A stretch of DNA of 64,000 nucleotides, taken from positions 53,641,001 through 53,705,000 of the forward strand of contig NC_134117.1 in the NCBI RefSeq assembly GCF_040939455.1, written 5' to 3'. Shown here piece by piece: positions 25,220 through 35,329 of the stretch (position 1 is the first letter of the stretch; every line of letters starts with the position of its first letter). The position numbers were made by a program, and so were the translations under genes. This stretch comes from Microcebus murinus (taxonomy: Eukaryota > Chordata > Mammalia > Primates > Cheirogaleidae). The notes under the pieces are model-generated. The model searched no databases. It was not told where the DNA came from and saw nothing but the letters and a program-made list of their open reading frames with translations.

Positions 25220-25315
25220 AGGCACAGAAAGATGTCTATTGTGCGCCCCACTATATCCCCAGCAACTGACCCTTTGCCTGGCCGTGTGCTCGATAAACGA
25301 GTAAGTGAAGGATGG
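25220..25315 (+). repeat. L2 3'-end fragment
   Basis: Forward L2 end: 'tatccccagcaactgaccct', 'ctggccgtgtgctcgataaa', 'gagtaagtgaaggatgg'. Confidence 0.6.
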
Positions 25316-25394
25316 GTGGAATTATATCTGAACAGCACCGGACAGTTTATAGGGGGCTTCAGATCTTTCTTCATCTCACAAACGGTGCAAGTAA

Positions 25395-25470
25395 ACAGGC
25401 CAGGGATCATACCCACATTTCACAGATGAGAAAACTGAGGCTCAGGGAGATTAAACCCAGGACCTATACA
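25395..25470 (-). repeat. MIR SINE fragment
   Basis: Reverse MIR: 'cccacatttcacagatgaga', 'aaactgaggctcagggagat'. Confidence 0.65.
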
Positions 25471-26129
25471 TCTTAAAGGCTGGATCCACTCCCCACCCCA
25501 ATTTAGATGCATTAGGAGGAGTGCACTTGGCATTGCCCCCTGGAGGAGCTGGGCCTCTGTCTTAGCTGGAGGTTCTCCTGAGACCTTCTCAAGCGACAGA
25601 CATTCTGTGTGCTATTCCTGCCTCCCACTGTACTTGGTATGGGGCTGTATCCCAGTACACCTGTTTTTAGTTACTGAGAATTTCAACAACAGGCAGCCAT
25701 GAACAGCTGCTGTGGTTGTGCACTGTGCAACTCTAGGGGACAGGTGCCATTCACCATGACAGCAATGAATCAGTAGAGAGGTTAAGTCCCTACCATGAAG
25801 TCGGAGGTGACTCGAGGAGGAGGTAGAGGGCCCTCCCCGTACACAGGCTGGGCCTGGGTTAGGAGATCTGTTCCTGGCACTCGCTGGCCTAGTGCAGGGA
25901 GGCAGGGTCCATGATTGGAGTGTGAGAATCAGGAGCCTGATCTCGACCCTTCTTAGGTGGAAGGATGGGAAAACCCTGGGAGCCGAACCCTAGTTTTAAA
26001 ACGTGAGGAAGCCGAGGAAAGGGAGCAAGACTCTGAGTTAGACACTTCATGTCTTATGTTGTATGTATTTCATTATCTATACAGGCAACAACTTCATCTT
26101 TTTATTAATCTTGTTAATAAAACTCTTTG
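25471..26129. other. Intergenic stretch, nothing recognised
   Basis: Unique-looking sequence without a recognisable gene or repeat. Confidence 0.35.
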
Positions 26130-26420
26130 GATAGGTGTCATCAACTCATTTTACAGAGGAGTTAACTGGGGCACTCAGAGGTTAATTACATTGCTCAAAG
26201 GGTCACACAGCAAGGATTCGGCACAATTGGGATTCAAACTCAGGCCTGCCTGCTTCCAGGCTCCACTCGCTATGGTGTCTCTAGTTGTGACCTGCATTTT
26301 TTTAATACAAGGGAGGTAGCAGAGGCCCAGAGAGGGGCGGCGATTTTCCCAGCGTCACACAGTCAGCTAGTGGCTGGCGGGAGAGACTGAACCCAAGAGT
26401 CCAGACTCCCAGTCCCAAAA
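26130..26420 (-). repeat. Two adjacent MIR fragments
   Basis: Two reverse MIR cores follow each other. The first is 'ctcattttacagaggagtta' to 'cacaattgggattcaaactc' (about 26130-26245). The second is 'gtagcagaggcccagagagg' to 'cagcgtcacacagtcagcta' (about 26315-26380). Confidence 0.6.
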
Positions 26421-26680
26421 GGAGCCCCTAAGGGTACCTGACCCACAGGAGGTCTTCGGTTGCTATTTGTGATAGAAACAAGGCTAGGGAGAAATCCTGG
26501 ATGGCTGGGGACAGGGAAGGATGGGGTGGGAGGGTGGAGCAGACGGTGAAGAACCTGGAGGCCTTGCTGGAGACCACCACCCGCTGCTTTCTGGCCCCCT
26601 CTCTGTAGGAGCTGCCCCAGAACCTTCCCTGCGAAGCAGGGCTGGGCGCGAAGGGGTGAGAGGTGCCGCGTGGCGCTCGG

Positions 26681-26695
26681 CCTCCAGGTGGCGCC
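26681..26695 (+). promoter_or_regulatory. CTCF-consensus match
   Basis: CCTCCAGGTGGCGCC matches 14 of 15 positions of the CTCF core CCASYAGRKGGCRSY (position 3 differs). It lies in a small GC-rich stretch about midway between SLC29A3 and the CDH23-type island. Occupancy cannot be judged from sequence. Confidence 0.55.
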
Positions 26696-26934
26696 CTGCA
26701 CTCTGGACTCCCCTGGGGACGGCGCCTGAGGGATTTCCCTGCTGCAGGGCAGGGCAGGACCACGGCTCAGGATGCCCCCAGACAACAGCTCCCCCCACAC
26801 CCCTCTGCCTGGCTTTGTCCGCAAAGGGCTGGCAGGGCCCAGACTGAGAGTTCGTCCCTCAGTGCCCTCCTCCCTGGCCACGCCCTCCGCAGGGCCCGGG
26901 GTGACAAACCCACAGGGACCTGGGGGTCATCCAG

Positions 26935-27110
26935 CAGCTTCCCAGATGTTTTACCTTGGCCAGTTCGTGCAACCTCTTTGAGCCCTACTTCCCTCACCTG
27001 CAGAGTGGACGTGGGATTCATTTCTGGGACATTGGGAGGATCAGATGGCACATCGATAAAGCACCTGGCCCGTGGCAGGTGCTCCGCGGAGAGGAACTAT
27101 TCGGATTATT
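26935..27110 (+). repeat. MIR SINE
   Basis: Forward MIR: 'cctctttgagccctacttcc', 'ctcacctgcagagtggacgt', 'gaggatcagatggcacatcg', 'cacctggcccgtggcaggtg'. Confidence 0.65.
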
Positions 27111-27199
27111 CCTGTGGACAGTGGCCGCCTGTCCTGATGTTCCGTCTGCCTGGCTGCCATCTCCTCTCTTTCTGACCTCACGATGCCAGTCCATTGCAG

Positions 27200-27483
27200 C
27201 AGCGGTCCCCAACCTTTTTGGCACCAGGGACCGATTTCATGGAAGACAGTTTTTCCACGGACCTGGGTGTGGTGGGCAGGGGCCAGTGGAGCTCTGTGGC
27301 CCAGTCTCTAACAGGCCACACTATTCCTGGCTGGGGAAATGGGGGAACAGGAGTGACGTGTCCACCCCAGGCCAAGGCGTTGGGACCCTTGGAGTCCCTC
27401 ACCCTGTCTTGCTCTGCCACAGTGACATGTGTGCCCGCAAGGACATGTGTTCCAGTAGTATAGCTCTAAGTTGGGGGCACCCT
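27200..27483. mobile_element. hAT-like DNA transposon fossil
   Basis: Starts with a Charlie-type terminal sequence (cagcggtccccaaccttttt) followed by 'ggcaccagggaccgatttca'. An inverted, degenerate counterpart (gttgggggcaccctg) ends near 27483. The interior is diverged and non-coding. No clear 8-bp duplication was seen, so the right end is tentative. Confidence 0.5.
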
Positions 27484-27629
27484 GGATCCCCAAGCCACCC
27501 TCGGAGGAAAGCCATCCCACCAGCACTGCACTAGGTGTGACCAAGAAGTAAACTTTTATTGCCAGTTGAGGTTTCAGGGTCTGTTTATATCACAGTGTAA
27601 CCTAGTTTAATTTCACTGATACAGCTTCC

Positions 27630-27760
27630 CTGTCCTCAATTTTCTCATCAGTGGAATGGGGACAATACCAATAGTACCACTATCATGGAGCTGTTGTAAG
27701 GGTTAAATGAGATCATGGATGCAACCCTCTTAAGATGTAAAAATCTTAGTGTTATTATTC
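27630..27760 (+). repeat. MIR SINE fragment
   Basis: Forward MIR: 'tttctcatcagtggaatggg', 'gttgtaagggttaaatgaga'. Confidence 0.7.
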
Positions 27761-27959
27761 TATGGGAAGATATAGAACAGTATGAAATGGTCTTAGACTC
27801 TCAGAGCAGAAAGGACCTTGGGACCCTGAACTCACATCTCATGTTTGGATGAGGACTCTGGGGCTCAGGGTGGGGGTGGGGTGCTGTATGCAAGGTCCTT
27901 CAGGCAGACTGTGGCAGAGTCAGGGCTGAGTCCTGGGTTTCTGAGTCCTGTCCAGTGTG

Positions 27960-28200
27960 CCTTCAGACACGCTTTGGTCCCTGTCCTCTGGGAGCTTATG
28001 ATTGCATTGGAAACAAGACAGACAGACTATGAAAAGATCATGAAAGATTCCGTGCTATACACAGGTGGGGAATTGTCCAGACAGTGAGGATCCCAGGGGT
28101 CAGAGGAGGCTGGGGGCCTGGGGGTCTGGGAGGTGGGCAGGGAAGGCTGCTGGGAGGTGATGGGATTTGAAGAATGGGCTTCAGCAGAGAAGGAGGGCGG
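27960..28200 (-). repeat. L2-like fragment
   Basis: Reverse L2 style: 'ctgtcctctgggagcttatg', 'acaagacagacagactatga', then a purine-rich 'gaggaggctgggggcctggg'. A weak MIR-like patch precedes it at 27820-27950. Confidence 0.4.
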
Positions 28201-30334
28201 GCAGCAGGCAATGGCAGGGGAGAGGACAATAGAAGCCCAGGCCAGGGCATAGGGAGGTCCAAAGAGCAGAGTGGTCCATAGGACAGATGAATCAAAGTCT
28301 GGACTGTGTAACCAGTCTCCTACTGAGGGACATGTAGGTTTCTTCCCCCTTTTGCTCCTTATCATAAAGAGTACTGCACTAAACACCCTCTCTGTATCTG
28401 TGCACTTTGTCGGTTGAGACAGAGGCTTTGCATTGAAGAGAGGGTGGGTTGAACCTGCACAGGTACGCTGGCCTTCTTTGCAGAGATGTGGTGGGGTCTG
28501 CGAGGTTTCAAATGCTACAGTGATACAGAGATGCTTCGACTTAATTCTTCAGGTCAAGACCTCCCAATTTTCATCATTCACTTATCGTTGTCACCAATTT
28601 TGGCCTGTCCATGTGACAATTGTACTGTTACTGACCCAATTCAAATTTTAAGCCCTCACTTTTAAACTCTTAAATTTATTTTTAAAAGATTTTTTCTCAC
28701 CTCCATAAGTGAAAAAAAACACAACACTAATTGCAATAAATGAAAGGTAACTATTAAAATAAGTATAATGATAACAAAATAATATCATTATACAGCCAAA
28801 GTTGCCTGTTAGAGGGTGAGCAGAAGGCCTGATTCCTTCTGGCTCAAGAAAGAGAAATGATCAAGCGGTAAAGACACAATAGCACAAATGCAGGTGTTTT
28901 CCTTTGCATCTTTATATAGGCCACAACAGAATCGAGGAAGGGATAACTTCCTTACTGTGTGATTCAAAGAGGTAACCGGAAGAAGGCTTGCATCCAGCAG
29001 GAAGTGACCCGTAGACCATACTGAATGGGCGGCAGTCTTGTCCTCTGACAACTGTTAGCAAATTGGGAGCGAGTTCTTTTCTGGTTTGGCTTCCAGAGGC
29101 TGGACCAGATGAGGAAAGGCCGCCCCTCTTTTTAATGAGCATTAGGTTTTCTGGCATGGGACTCAGGGGCCTGGGTGGGGGTAGGGGTTGGTTGTTACCC
29201 CCCAGCAGAGATTGTAGAGACACCCCCCCACACACACACTGCCATGGGCAATGCCTTTTCCCTGCACCACAGTCTGCCATCAGGGCTGGCTCCGTGGACG
29301 TGTGGCCTGCACAGTCACGCAGAGCCCTGCGTTTGGAAGGGCCCAGCGCTCAGTTTACTGCGGTGCTGTCACCATCAGTCTGTGGAATACACACCCACAG
29401 GCACAAAGAGGGAGGCAGACCCTCTGTGTACCAATGTGGGAAGAGCTACAGGACATATCTTAAAAGAAAAACAACAACAACAACAAAAAACAAGTCATAG
29501 AACAGTCTATTCAGCATGACTATTTATAAACAACAGAAAATTCTTCAAATTTTGAAAACGCACACACAGAACACGTCATTCTTCCATTCGCCTTCACTTG
29601 GTTGGTGACACATCCAGTTGCCATTCTTCTAGGGTCAGCCTAGAGACGGAGCAGGCGTCCTTGATTTATTGATGTTTACCATCTGTTCGCAGTTGTACCC
29701 ACTCCGTGGACAGTGCAAGGATCTTAGAGCGTTCCGACCCCGTTTACCCCCTTCCTGACTCATGTGTTACGGTGTCACATATTTTAATTCTCTCTCTCTA
29801 TTTTAAACATTAGTTTTATACAACCAAGATTCATTTGTATTTGTGCGTATTTCCCTTTCTATTGCTTCCTGAATATCCAAGCTTCCATCTGGGACCACTT
29901 TCCTTCTGCCTGAAGCATACCCTTTATATTTATTTTTATATTTGAGCCATTCGTATGGTTCAGACTTCAAAAATACAGAAGTGTGGCACGATAGATGTCT
30001 TTCTCTCCTACCCTGCCCCCAGCCAAACACTATATATTCCATATGCACACAGAACATTCCTTGGAAGGAGACACACTAACTTGAGAACAGGGGTTTGTCT
30101 CCGTGGTCTGAAGTGTTTGTGATAATAACGTATTCCTGTCTCCCATGTGCAAAGGAATAGGGAATCAGAGCCCAGGACAGGCAGCCAGGAGACCCAATCT
30201 CTTCTGCCTCATTGTGCCCTGCAGTGCACAAAGCCTCTCTGTTATATGTGTGTGTCCTCATTTGATCCTGGCCACATCCCCGGTGGCCAACAGGGGCAAG
30301 GTTCCCCGATCTCAGGACAGCCAATGCCCACAGC
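28201..30334. other. Intergenic stretch, no gene seen
   Basis: No exon was recognised. The part 28630-28800 is A/T-rich. A short (aac)n/A-rich patch lies at 29469-29491. The part 29840-29920 ('ccatctgggaccactttcct') resembles a reverse L1M fragment, weakly. Confidence 0.4.
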
Positions 30335-30490
30335 TCCCATTTTCATGAGCACTTATTCTATGCCAGGTACCAGTTTATATTCGTCAGCTCATTTGATCCT
30401 CACCAAAGCTATGCTAGTATTGCAACATTTTATAGATGAGTTAACTGAGGCAAAGAGAAGTTAGGTAACCTGTCCAGACAGGCACAAGCA
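30335..30490 (-). repeat. MIR SINE
   Basis: Reverse MIR: 'gagcacttattctatgccag', 'ttgatcctcaccaaagctat', 'tttatagatgagttaactga'. Confidence 0.75.
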
Positions 30491-30529
30491 AGATTCAAAC
30501 CAAACCCAAACAGTCCAACTCCAGGGCCA

Positions 30530-30640
30530 TGCTGTTATTAACCCCATTTTACAGATGAAGAAACTGAGGCCCCAGAAGGTTGGGCCCTATGCTCAAAGTC
30601 ACAGAGTCGGCAGTGGCAGAACAAGAAATCACATCTATGA
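30530..30640 (-). repeat. MIR SINE fragment
   Basis: Second reverse MIR core next to the previous one: 'ttaaccccattttacagatg', 'aagaaactgaggccccagaa', 'tcacagagtcggcagtggca'. Confidence 0.72.
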
Positions 30641-30679
30641 TTTTTGGATGTCAAAATCCATATCCCCACTGCCAATGAT

Positions 30680-30830
30680 TTTCCTCTGTGCACTAGAATC
30701 ACTCAAAGAGCTTTCCAAAATGCCATGTTCAGAGGTTAGCCCAGACTAGTCAAATCTGAATATCTGGTCCTATTTTTACACCCTGCCTCACTTCCTAAGA
30801 GCTTCTAGGGTTGAGAACCACTGTCTTTGC
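30680..30830. repeat. MER5-like hAT fossil
   Basis: Contains 'ctagaatcactcaaagagct' and ends 'gttgagaaccactg', the MER5-type terminal sequence. Diverged. Confidence 0.6.
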
Positions 30831-30844
30831 CCATAGTGGGACAA

Positions 30845-31070
30845 GGCTTGGGGCCGGACGACTTGGATTTAGTTTAATCCAGACTTGCCCCTCATTAGCT
30901 CCATGACCATGGGCAATCTGCTTTTATAGTCCTATGCTGCCTCAGTTTCCTTATCTGTCGGTTTAGATAACTATAGTGTTTTCTTCCCATGAGGATTGAG
31001 TGAGACATTCCATATAAAGACTTGGAATGGTGGCTGGCACGAAATCAGCTTTAAATAAACCCAGCATTAT
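30845..31070 (+). repeat. MIR SINE
   Basis: Forward MIR: 'gacgacttggatttagttta', 'cattagctccatgaccatgg', 'tgcctcagtttccttatctg', 'ggaatggtggctggcacgaa'. It ends in a tta/atc-rich tail that leads into a further MIR-like patch (31105-31170). Confidence 0.75.
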
Positions 31071-31589
31071 TATTATCATCATTGTCATTATTATGATTAT
31101 TTGCCGTGTGACTTTGTACAGATCCCGTCCCTCTCTGAGCCTCAGGCTCGCCATCTGTGAGTACACCGTGAGGTTTGGATGGCGTGGTTCTGAAAGGTAT
31201 CTTCCAGCTCGGATGCGCCCATGTCACCATCGACCGCCTGGATCTCAGGCCTTCTCCACCTGCCCCCACCCTTTTAGAAGCCCAGCCTGGTCCATGCGGA
31301 TGACAGGCGTGTGTTTGGAGCCCCAGGGACAGGGTTTTGTGGGATGAGTCCAGCCTGTGATTGTGCTGTTGCCTCCTCTCTCAGCCAGGACATGCTGGGC
31401 TGTGCAGAGAGGACTTGCCCATCGCGGGGTGGTGGCTGACAGGGCTCCAGCCGCCCCAGAGAGGCAGAGGACCCTGGATGGAGGGCCCCTCGGAGAGGCA
31501 GGGCGGGGGGCCGAGGCAGAGCTTGGGCCCAAGCCCACTGCCTACTATGCCCAGGGCACTTGGTGCCAGTCCTTGCCACCAAGCGCCAT

Positions 31590-31700
31590 TCTACACCAAT
31601 GCATAATTCATGGCCCCGTGTGCCAATCTGTGCCAGCTTTAATTAGCTTCTAACTTTTTGTCATTCATTTTGCTATGAACACCTTATAAATAAATGATGG
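31590..31700. promoter_or_regulatory. Candidate conserved non-coding element
   Basis: An A/T-rich, non-repetitive block with 'ccagctttaattagcttcta' and 'ttataaataaatgatggg' inside GC-rich sequence. Homeodomain-type TAATTA is present. Conservation is only suspected from composition. Confidence 0.3.
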
Positions 31701-32214
31701 GCGAGGGGAGCAGAGAGGGGGCAGGGACGCGAGGGAAGGAGCCTCGCTCCTCAGGCCACCTAGGGCAAGGGTGAGCCTCCGAGACTGGGCCCAGGGAACC
31801 CCATGCCCTCCAGGGCTTTCCTGGGGGCCCCCCCACCCTGCACACGGCGGCCCCAGCCCACCGTGTCAGCCTTCCCGGCCTGCTCCCTCACAAGGCGAGT
31901 CGCGCTGCCACAGCTGTGCCAGGCTCCAAGGGCTCACAAACCAAACTCGGGAGCACACATGTCTGGTTTACGGCGGCAGGCGCTGCCCCTGGAGAGGGCG
32001 AGCCGGCTGGGGGCGCCTGCAGGAAGCGACAAACGGCTTTTTACCAGCTCGTGGATGGGATTAGGGGGGAGCAGGAAGCAGCGCGGTGCGAGGCGGGACA
32101 GGGGCGCCGTTATGGAGGACACCCAGAGGAGAGGCGCTTACACACTTTAAAAATAATAATGGACCCTCCTGGGGAGGAGAGGCTCGTATGTGAGTGCTGT
32201 TTTGTTTTTACAAT
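31701..32214. other. GC-rich unique stretch
   Basis: GC-rich, moderately CpG-containing sequence upstream of the next MIR. Overlapping open frames on several frames reflect composition. No domain was recognised. Confidence 0.35.
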
Positions 32215-32360
32215 TTGTAAAGCACTTTAATGCGTGTTTTCCTCTTTTGGTCTGAACGGCAACCTTGGGAGGTTGCTGGGGGAAGGCTAGGGGCCATCAC
32301 GCCCATTTGCAGTTGAGCAAACCAAGGCCCGGACAAGGAGGCTAAGCCCCTCGTCCCCTG
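32215..32360 (-). repeat. MIR SINE
   Basis: Reverse MIR: 'acaatttgtaaagcacttta', 'tcacgcccatttgcagttga', 'gcaaaccaaggcccggacaa'. Confidence 0.65.
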
Positions 32361-32799
32361 CACCCTTGTCTAGAGAGCTTTGTGTTACACCAGGTCGCCT
32401 CTCTTCCTTCCCCCGGGGAGGGAGAGGGCAGAAAGCACCCTAGTGGAGGCTGCGCAGCCAAGATGGAGTCATATCCACTACCAGGTGATTCGAGAGGCTG
32501 GGCGTGTTTGAAACAAAAGATCTGGAATCTCTCCTTCCCTCCTTTCCCTCCTCATTCTCTGAGAGTACCAGCGAGCCGGCTGGGTATTTGGTGTTTTGGG
32601 GATGTGAACACATGGAAGGGGAGATGGCCCTGCTCCAAGATGCCAGCCCCGGTCACCCTGGGACAATGTCCTGTCCCTTCCTTTCTTTTCTGTAGCTTGT
32701 CACGCTCTTGCCTGTTTTTGTGCATCTGCACGTCCAAACCTCTCCCCTCCCTCCGCAGCATCCCTTGCTGAAGAAGCCCAGGGCTCCTGGCACAGCCCC

Positions 32800-33290
32800 C
32801 AGCCCCTTCGTGGTCCACCCTCGCTCATCGCCTGAGACTCGCCTCTTGCCTCTGCCCAGCGCACTCTTTGGTCCAGCCCTACTGCCGCAGTTCCTGAAGT
32901 CTCTAAACTGTTTGATGTCCCTGTGACTTTGCACACATAGCCCCTTTACCTCAAATATTCTTGCTGGTCTCATCTTGCCAGGAACACTCATCTTTCAAGG
33001 CTCTGTTTAAGTGGTCTGTCCTGTTTGAAGTCTTTCCCAATCTCCTTGGTTAGAGTGGACTGCACCCTGCTTGGGGTCCCCTCTGTCACTGCTAAACTTA
33101 GTCCTGGCCTCAAGAATGGCATTATCCTACTGCTTCATAACTGTTTGTTTCTGTCTCTATTTCTTCAACTGGACTGTAGCTTCTCTGAGGACCACAATGA
33201 CACCATATGCTTCTCTGTGACCTCAGCACCCAGCCCAGAGCTCGGCGTACTGTGGATGCCCCAGGAATGTGTGTTAGATAAATGAACAAA
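32800..33290 (+). mobile_element. L2 fragment
   Basis: Forward L2 3' half: 'catcttgccaggaacactca', 'ctgtttgaagtctttcccaa', 'ctggactgtagcttctctga', 'gtgacctcagcacccagccc', ending 'tgtgttagataaatgaac'. Confidence 0.8.
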
Positions 33291-33559
33291 GACACAGTCC
33301 CTGCCCTGCAGGATCTTAAAATCAAATGTGTCTCTGGACTAAAGATGAACTTGAAGGCACTGCAGAGATGTGGCCACTTTTGGAGATGCCTGGACAAGAT
33401 GTCCTATATATGGAAGGACCCAATATGTCACTTTTGCTTTCTTTCTCTTTTCAATTTTGCAAAACTCAAAAAGTAGAGTTACTCTGGCGATGCTGACTCC
33501 ATTGCACCATGCTCCCCTGCAATCAATGGAAGAATCCTGGGGTCTCCTTGACACTTACC

Positions 33560-34130
33560 TCCATCTCACCCCATAATCACTCCCTCTCCTATTCAGGATT
33601 TTTACCTCCTGAATGCCACTTCTCTCCACCATCACTTCACCTACCACCCCACATTCCAGGCTTCTGTCACCAACCACCTGGACAACCATAGCAGCCTACG
33701 GAAATGGAAGGAGCCAGTATATCAAGTTCAAGTTCACACTCAAGTTCATACCTCACGGAAATGTGAGTTCCACCAGGGCACGGATTTGTGTGTGTGCATG
33801 CTCATGTGTGTGTTTGGTTCCCTGATGTGTCCTAAGTTTCTAGATTCACAGGGGTTAGCTAACTTTTTATATAAAGGGCCAGACAGTAAATATTTTTGGT
33901 TTTGCAGGCCCTACTGTCTCTGTTGCAACCCCTTAACTCTGCATTTGTAGCATGAAAGGAGTTACAGCTGGATAGGCATGTCTGTGTTCCTCTAAAATTT
34001 TATTTACAAAAGCAGGTGGTGGGACAGATTTGACCTGTGGGTAGCAGTTTGCTGAGCCCTGGTCTACAAAATTTCCTGGCTCATAGTATTTGGCAAATAA
34101 ATATTTTTAATCAAAGCAGTCTCCTCTTGT
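33560..34130 (+). mobile_element. L2 fragment (split by hAT element)
   Basis: Forward L2: the left part up to about 33850 includes 'gtgagttccaccagggcacg'. The right part (from about 34073) reads 'ctcatagtatttggcaaata', the L2 terminus. The pieces are contiguous in L2 but separated by the element at 33851-34072. Confidence 0.7.
33851..34072 (-). mobile_element. Non-autonomous hAT (Charlie-type) element
   Basis: Starts 'caggggttagctaacttttt', has 'aaagggccagacagtaaata', 'tgttcctctaaaattttatt' and 'gacagatttgacctgtgggt', and ends 'gtttgctgagccctg'. These are inverted terminal sequences around a non-coding interior. It is inserted in an L2. The flanking 8-mers are degenerate, so the duplication is not clean. 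Confidence 0.75.
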
Positions 34131-34134
34131 CATC

Positions 34135-34795
34135 TATTGCCTCCTAATCAAGTCCCCATTTCTCTAACCACAAACTAGATCATGACTATCCTACCCCTTG
34201 ACCTCCACCCAAACCACCTGCTTTGAAGCCTTCACCCTTAGGACAAAGATTAACCCTGTTCAAGGCCAACAAGCCCTGCACAGTCTGCCCTTTCTCCCAC
34301 TCTGGCTTTACACTCACTGTGCTCCCCACCCTCTCAGGACTTCCTTCACTTCCTTACACATGCCAGCTCCTTCCTACCTTTGCACAAGTTGGTGGTGACT
34401 GCAGTCACCAAATCACTTACCCCAGTGTGGCCACTGTCTGCGGTGGGTGCCTAGGGCCTTTGCACATGCTGTTTCTCCTGCCTAAAAGTCTATTCTCTCT
34501 CTCCATTGCCCATCCTTGAGAACTCAGGTCAGTCACCTCCTCCTGGAAGTCTTCCCTGATGCCCTAGGCCAGGTGTCATTAAAGCACTCTCCTTTCTAGC
34601 ACTGATTCTGGCTATAATTTTACCTGCAGATGCGCTTCATTGACTAAGGCATGGTTCTCCTACTGGAGGAGCTCCGTGAGGCACAAGGACCAAGCCTGTT
34701 TTGTTCCCCATCAGATTTCCAGAACCTATTTCAGTTAGCTAGCACGCAGCAGTGACTATGAATGAATGAATGAATAATGAATGAATGAATGGTAA
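34135..34795 (+). mobile_element. L2 3' segment
   Basis: Long forward L2 piece: 'agcccctgcacagtctgccc'-type sequence near 34270, 'cctttgcacatgctgtttct', 'tcctcctggaagtcttccct', 'gaggagctccgtgaggcaca', ending in a (gaat)n tail at 34757-34790. Confidence 0.85.
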
Positions 34796-34960
34796 AGAGC
34801 TGGAGCTTTGGAACCAGACAGATTCTGAGTTTAATATCTGACTCCACCACAGGGGCAAGTCACCAACGTCCCTAGAGCGCGTTTTTTCACTGTAATACCG
34901 GGACAGTGGCAGGGTCCACCAGAAAGGCTGTGTTGAAGACACAGTGAGTTGAGGCCCAGA
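34795..34960 (+). repeat. MIR SINE
   Basis: Forward MIR: 'agctggagctttggaaccag', 'gagtttaatatctgactcca', 'aggggcaagtcaccaacgtc'. Confidence 0.65.
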
Positions 34961-35329
34961 AGGTCTCAGCCCAGAGCCTCGCTCCAGGCAGCTACGGTCA
35001 ATACACTGACTGGAACGGTGACAGGTCCAGAAATCCTGCCACATGAGAAACAGTTTTTAAAAAAATCAGAATGTTCAGCCTGGGGAAGTCAAGATCCAGA
35101 GCAGGGAACAACCCTCTTCAATCACATGGATACGGACTCCTCCCGGATCCAGCTGTCTCAGAAAGTCACGAAGCCTCTGTCCCTACAGATGTACAAAAAG
35201 CAGCTGGGAGACCATTACTCCTGGGTGCTGCAGAAAAGGGCCTCTCGCTCAGGTGAGGGTACCTCGGTGACCTCAAGGGTCTGTTCCAGCCCGGGGTCCC
35301 TCGTTTGTAAGGACTCGGAGGCATGCTGA

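Noticed and set aside
26363..26881. 172-codon antisense frame
   Set aside because: GC-rich stretch partly over MIR sequence. No domain.
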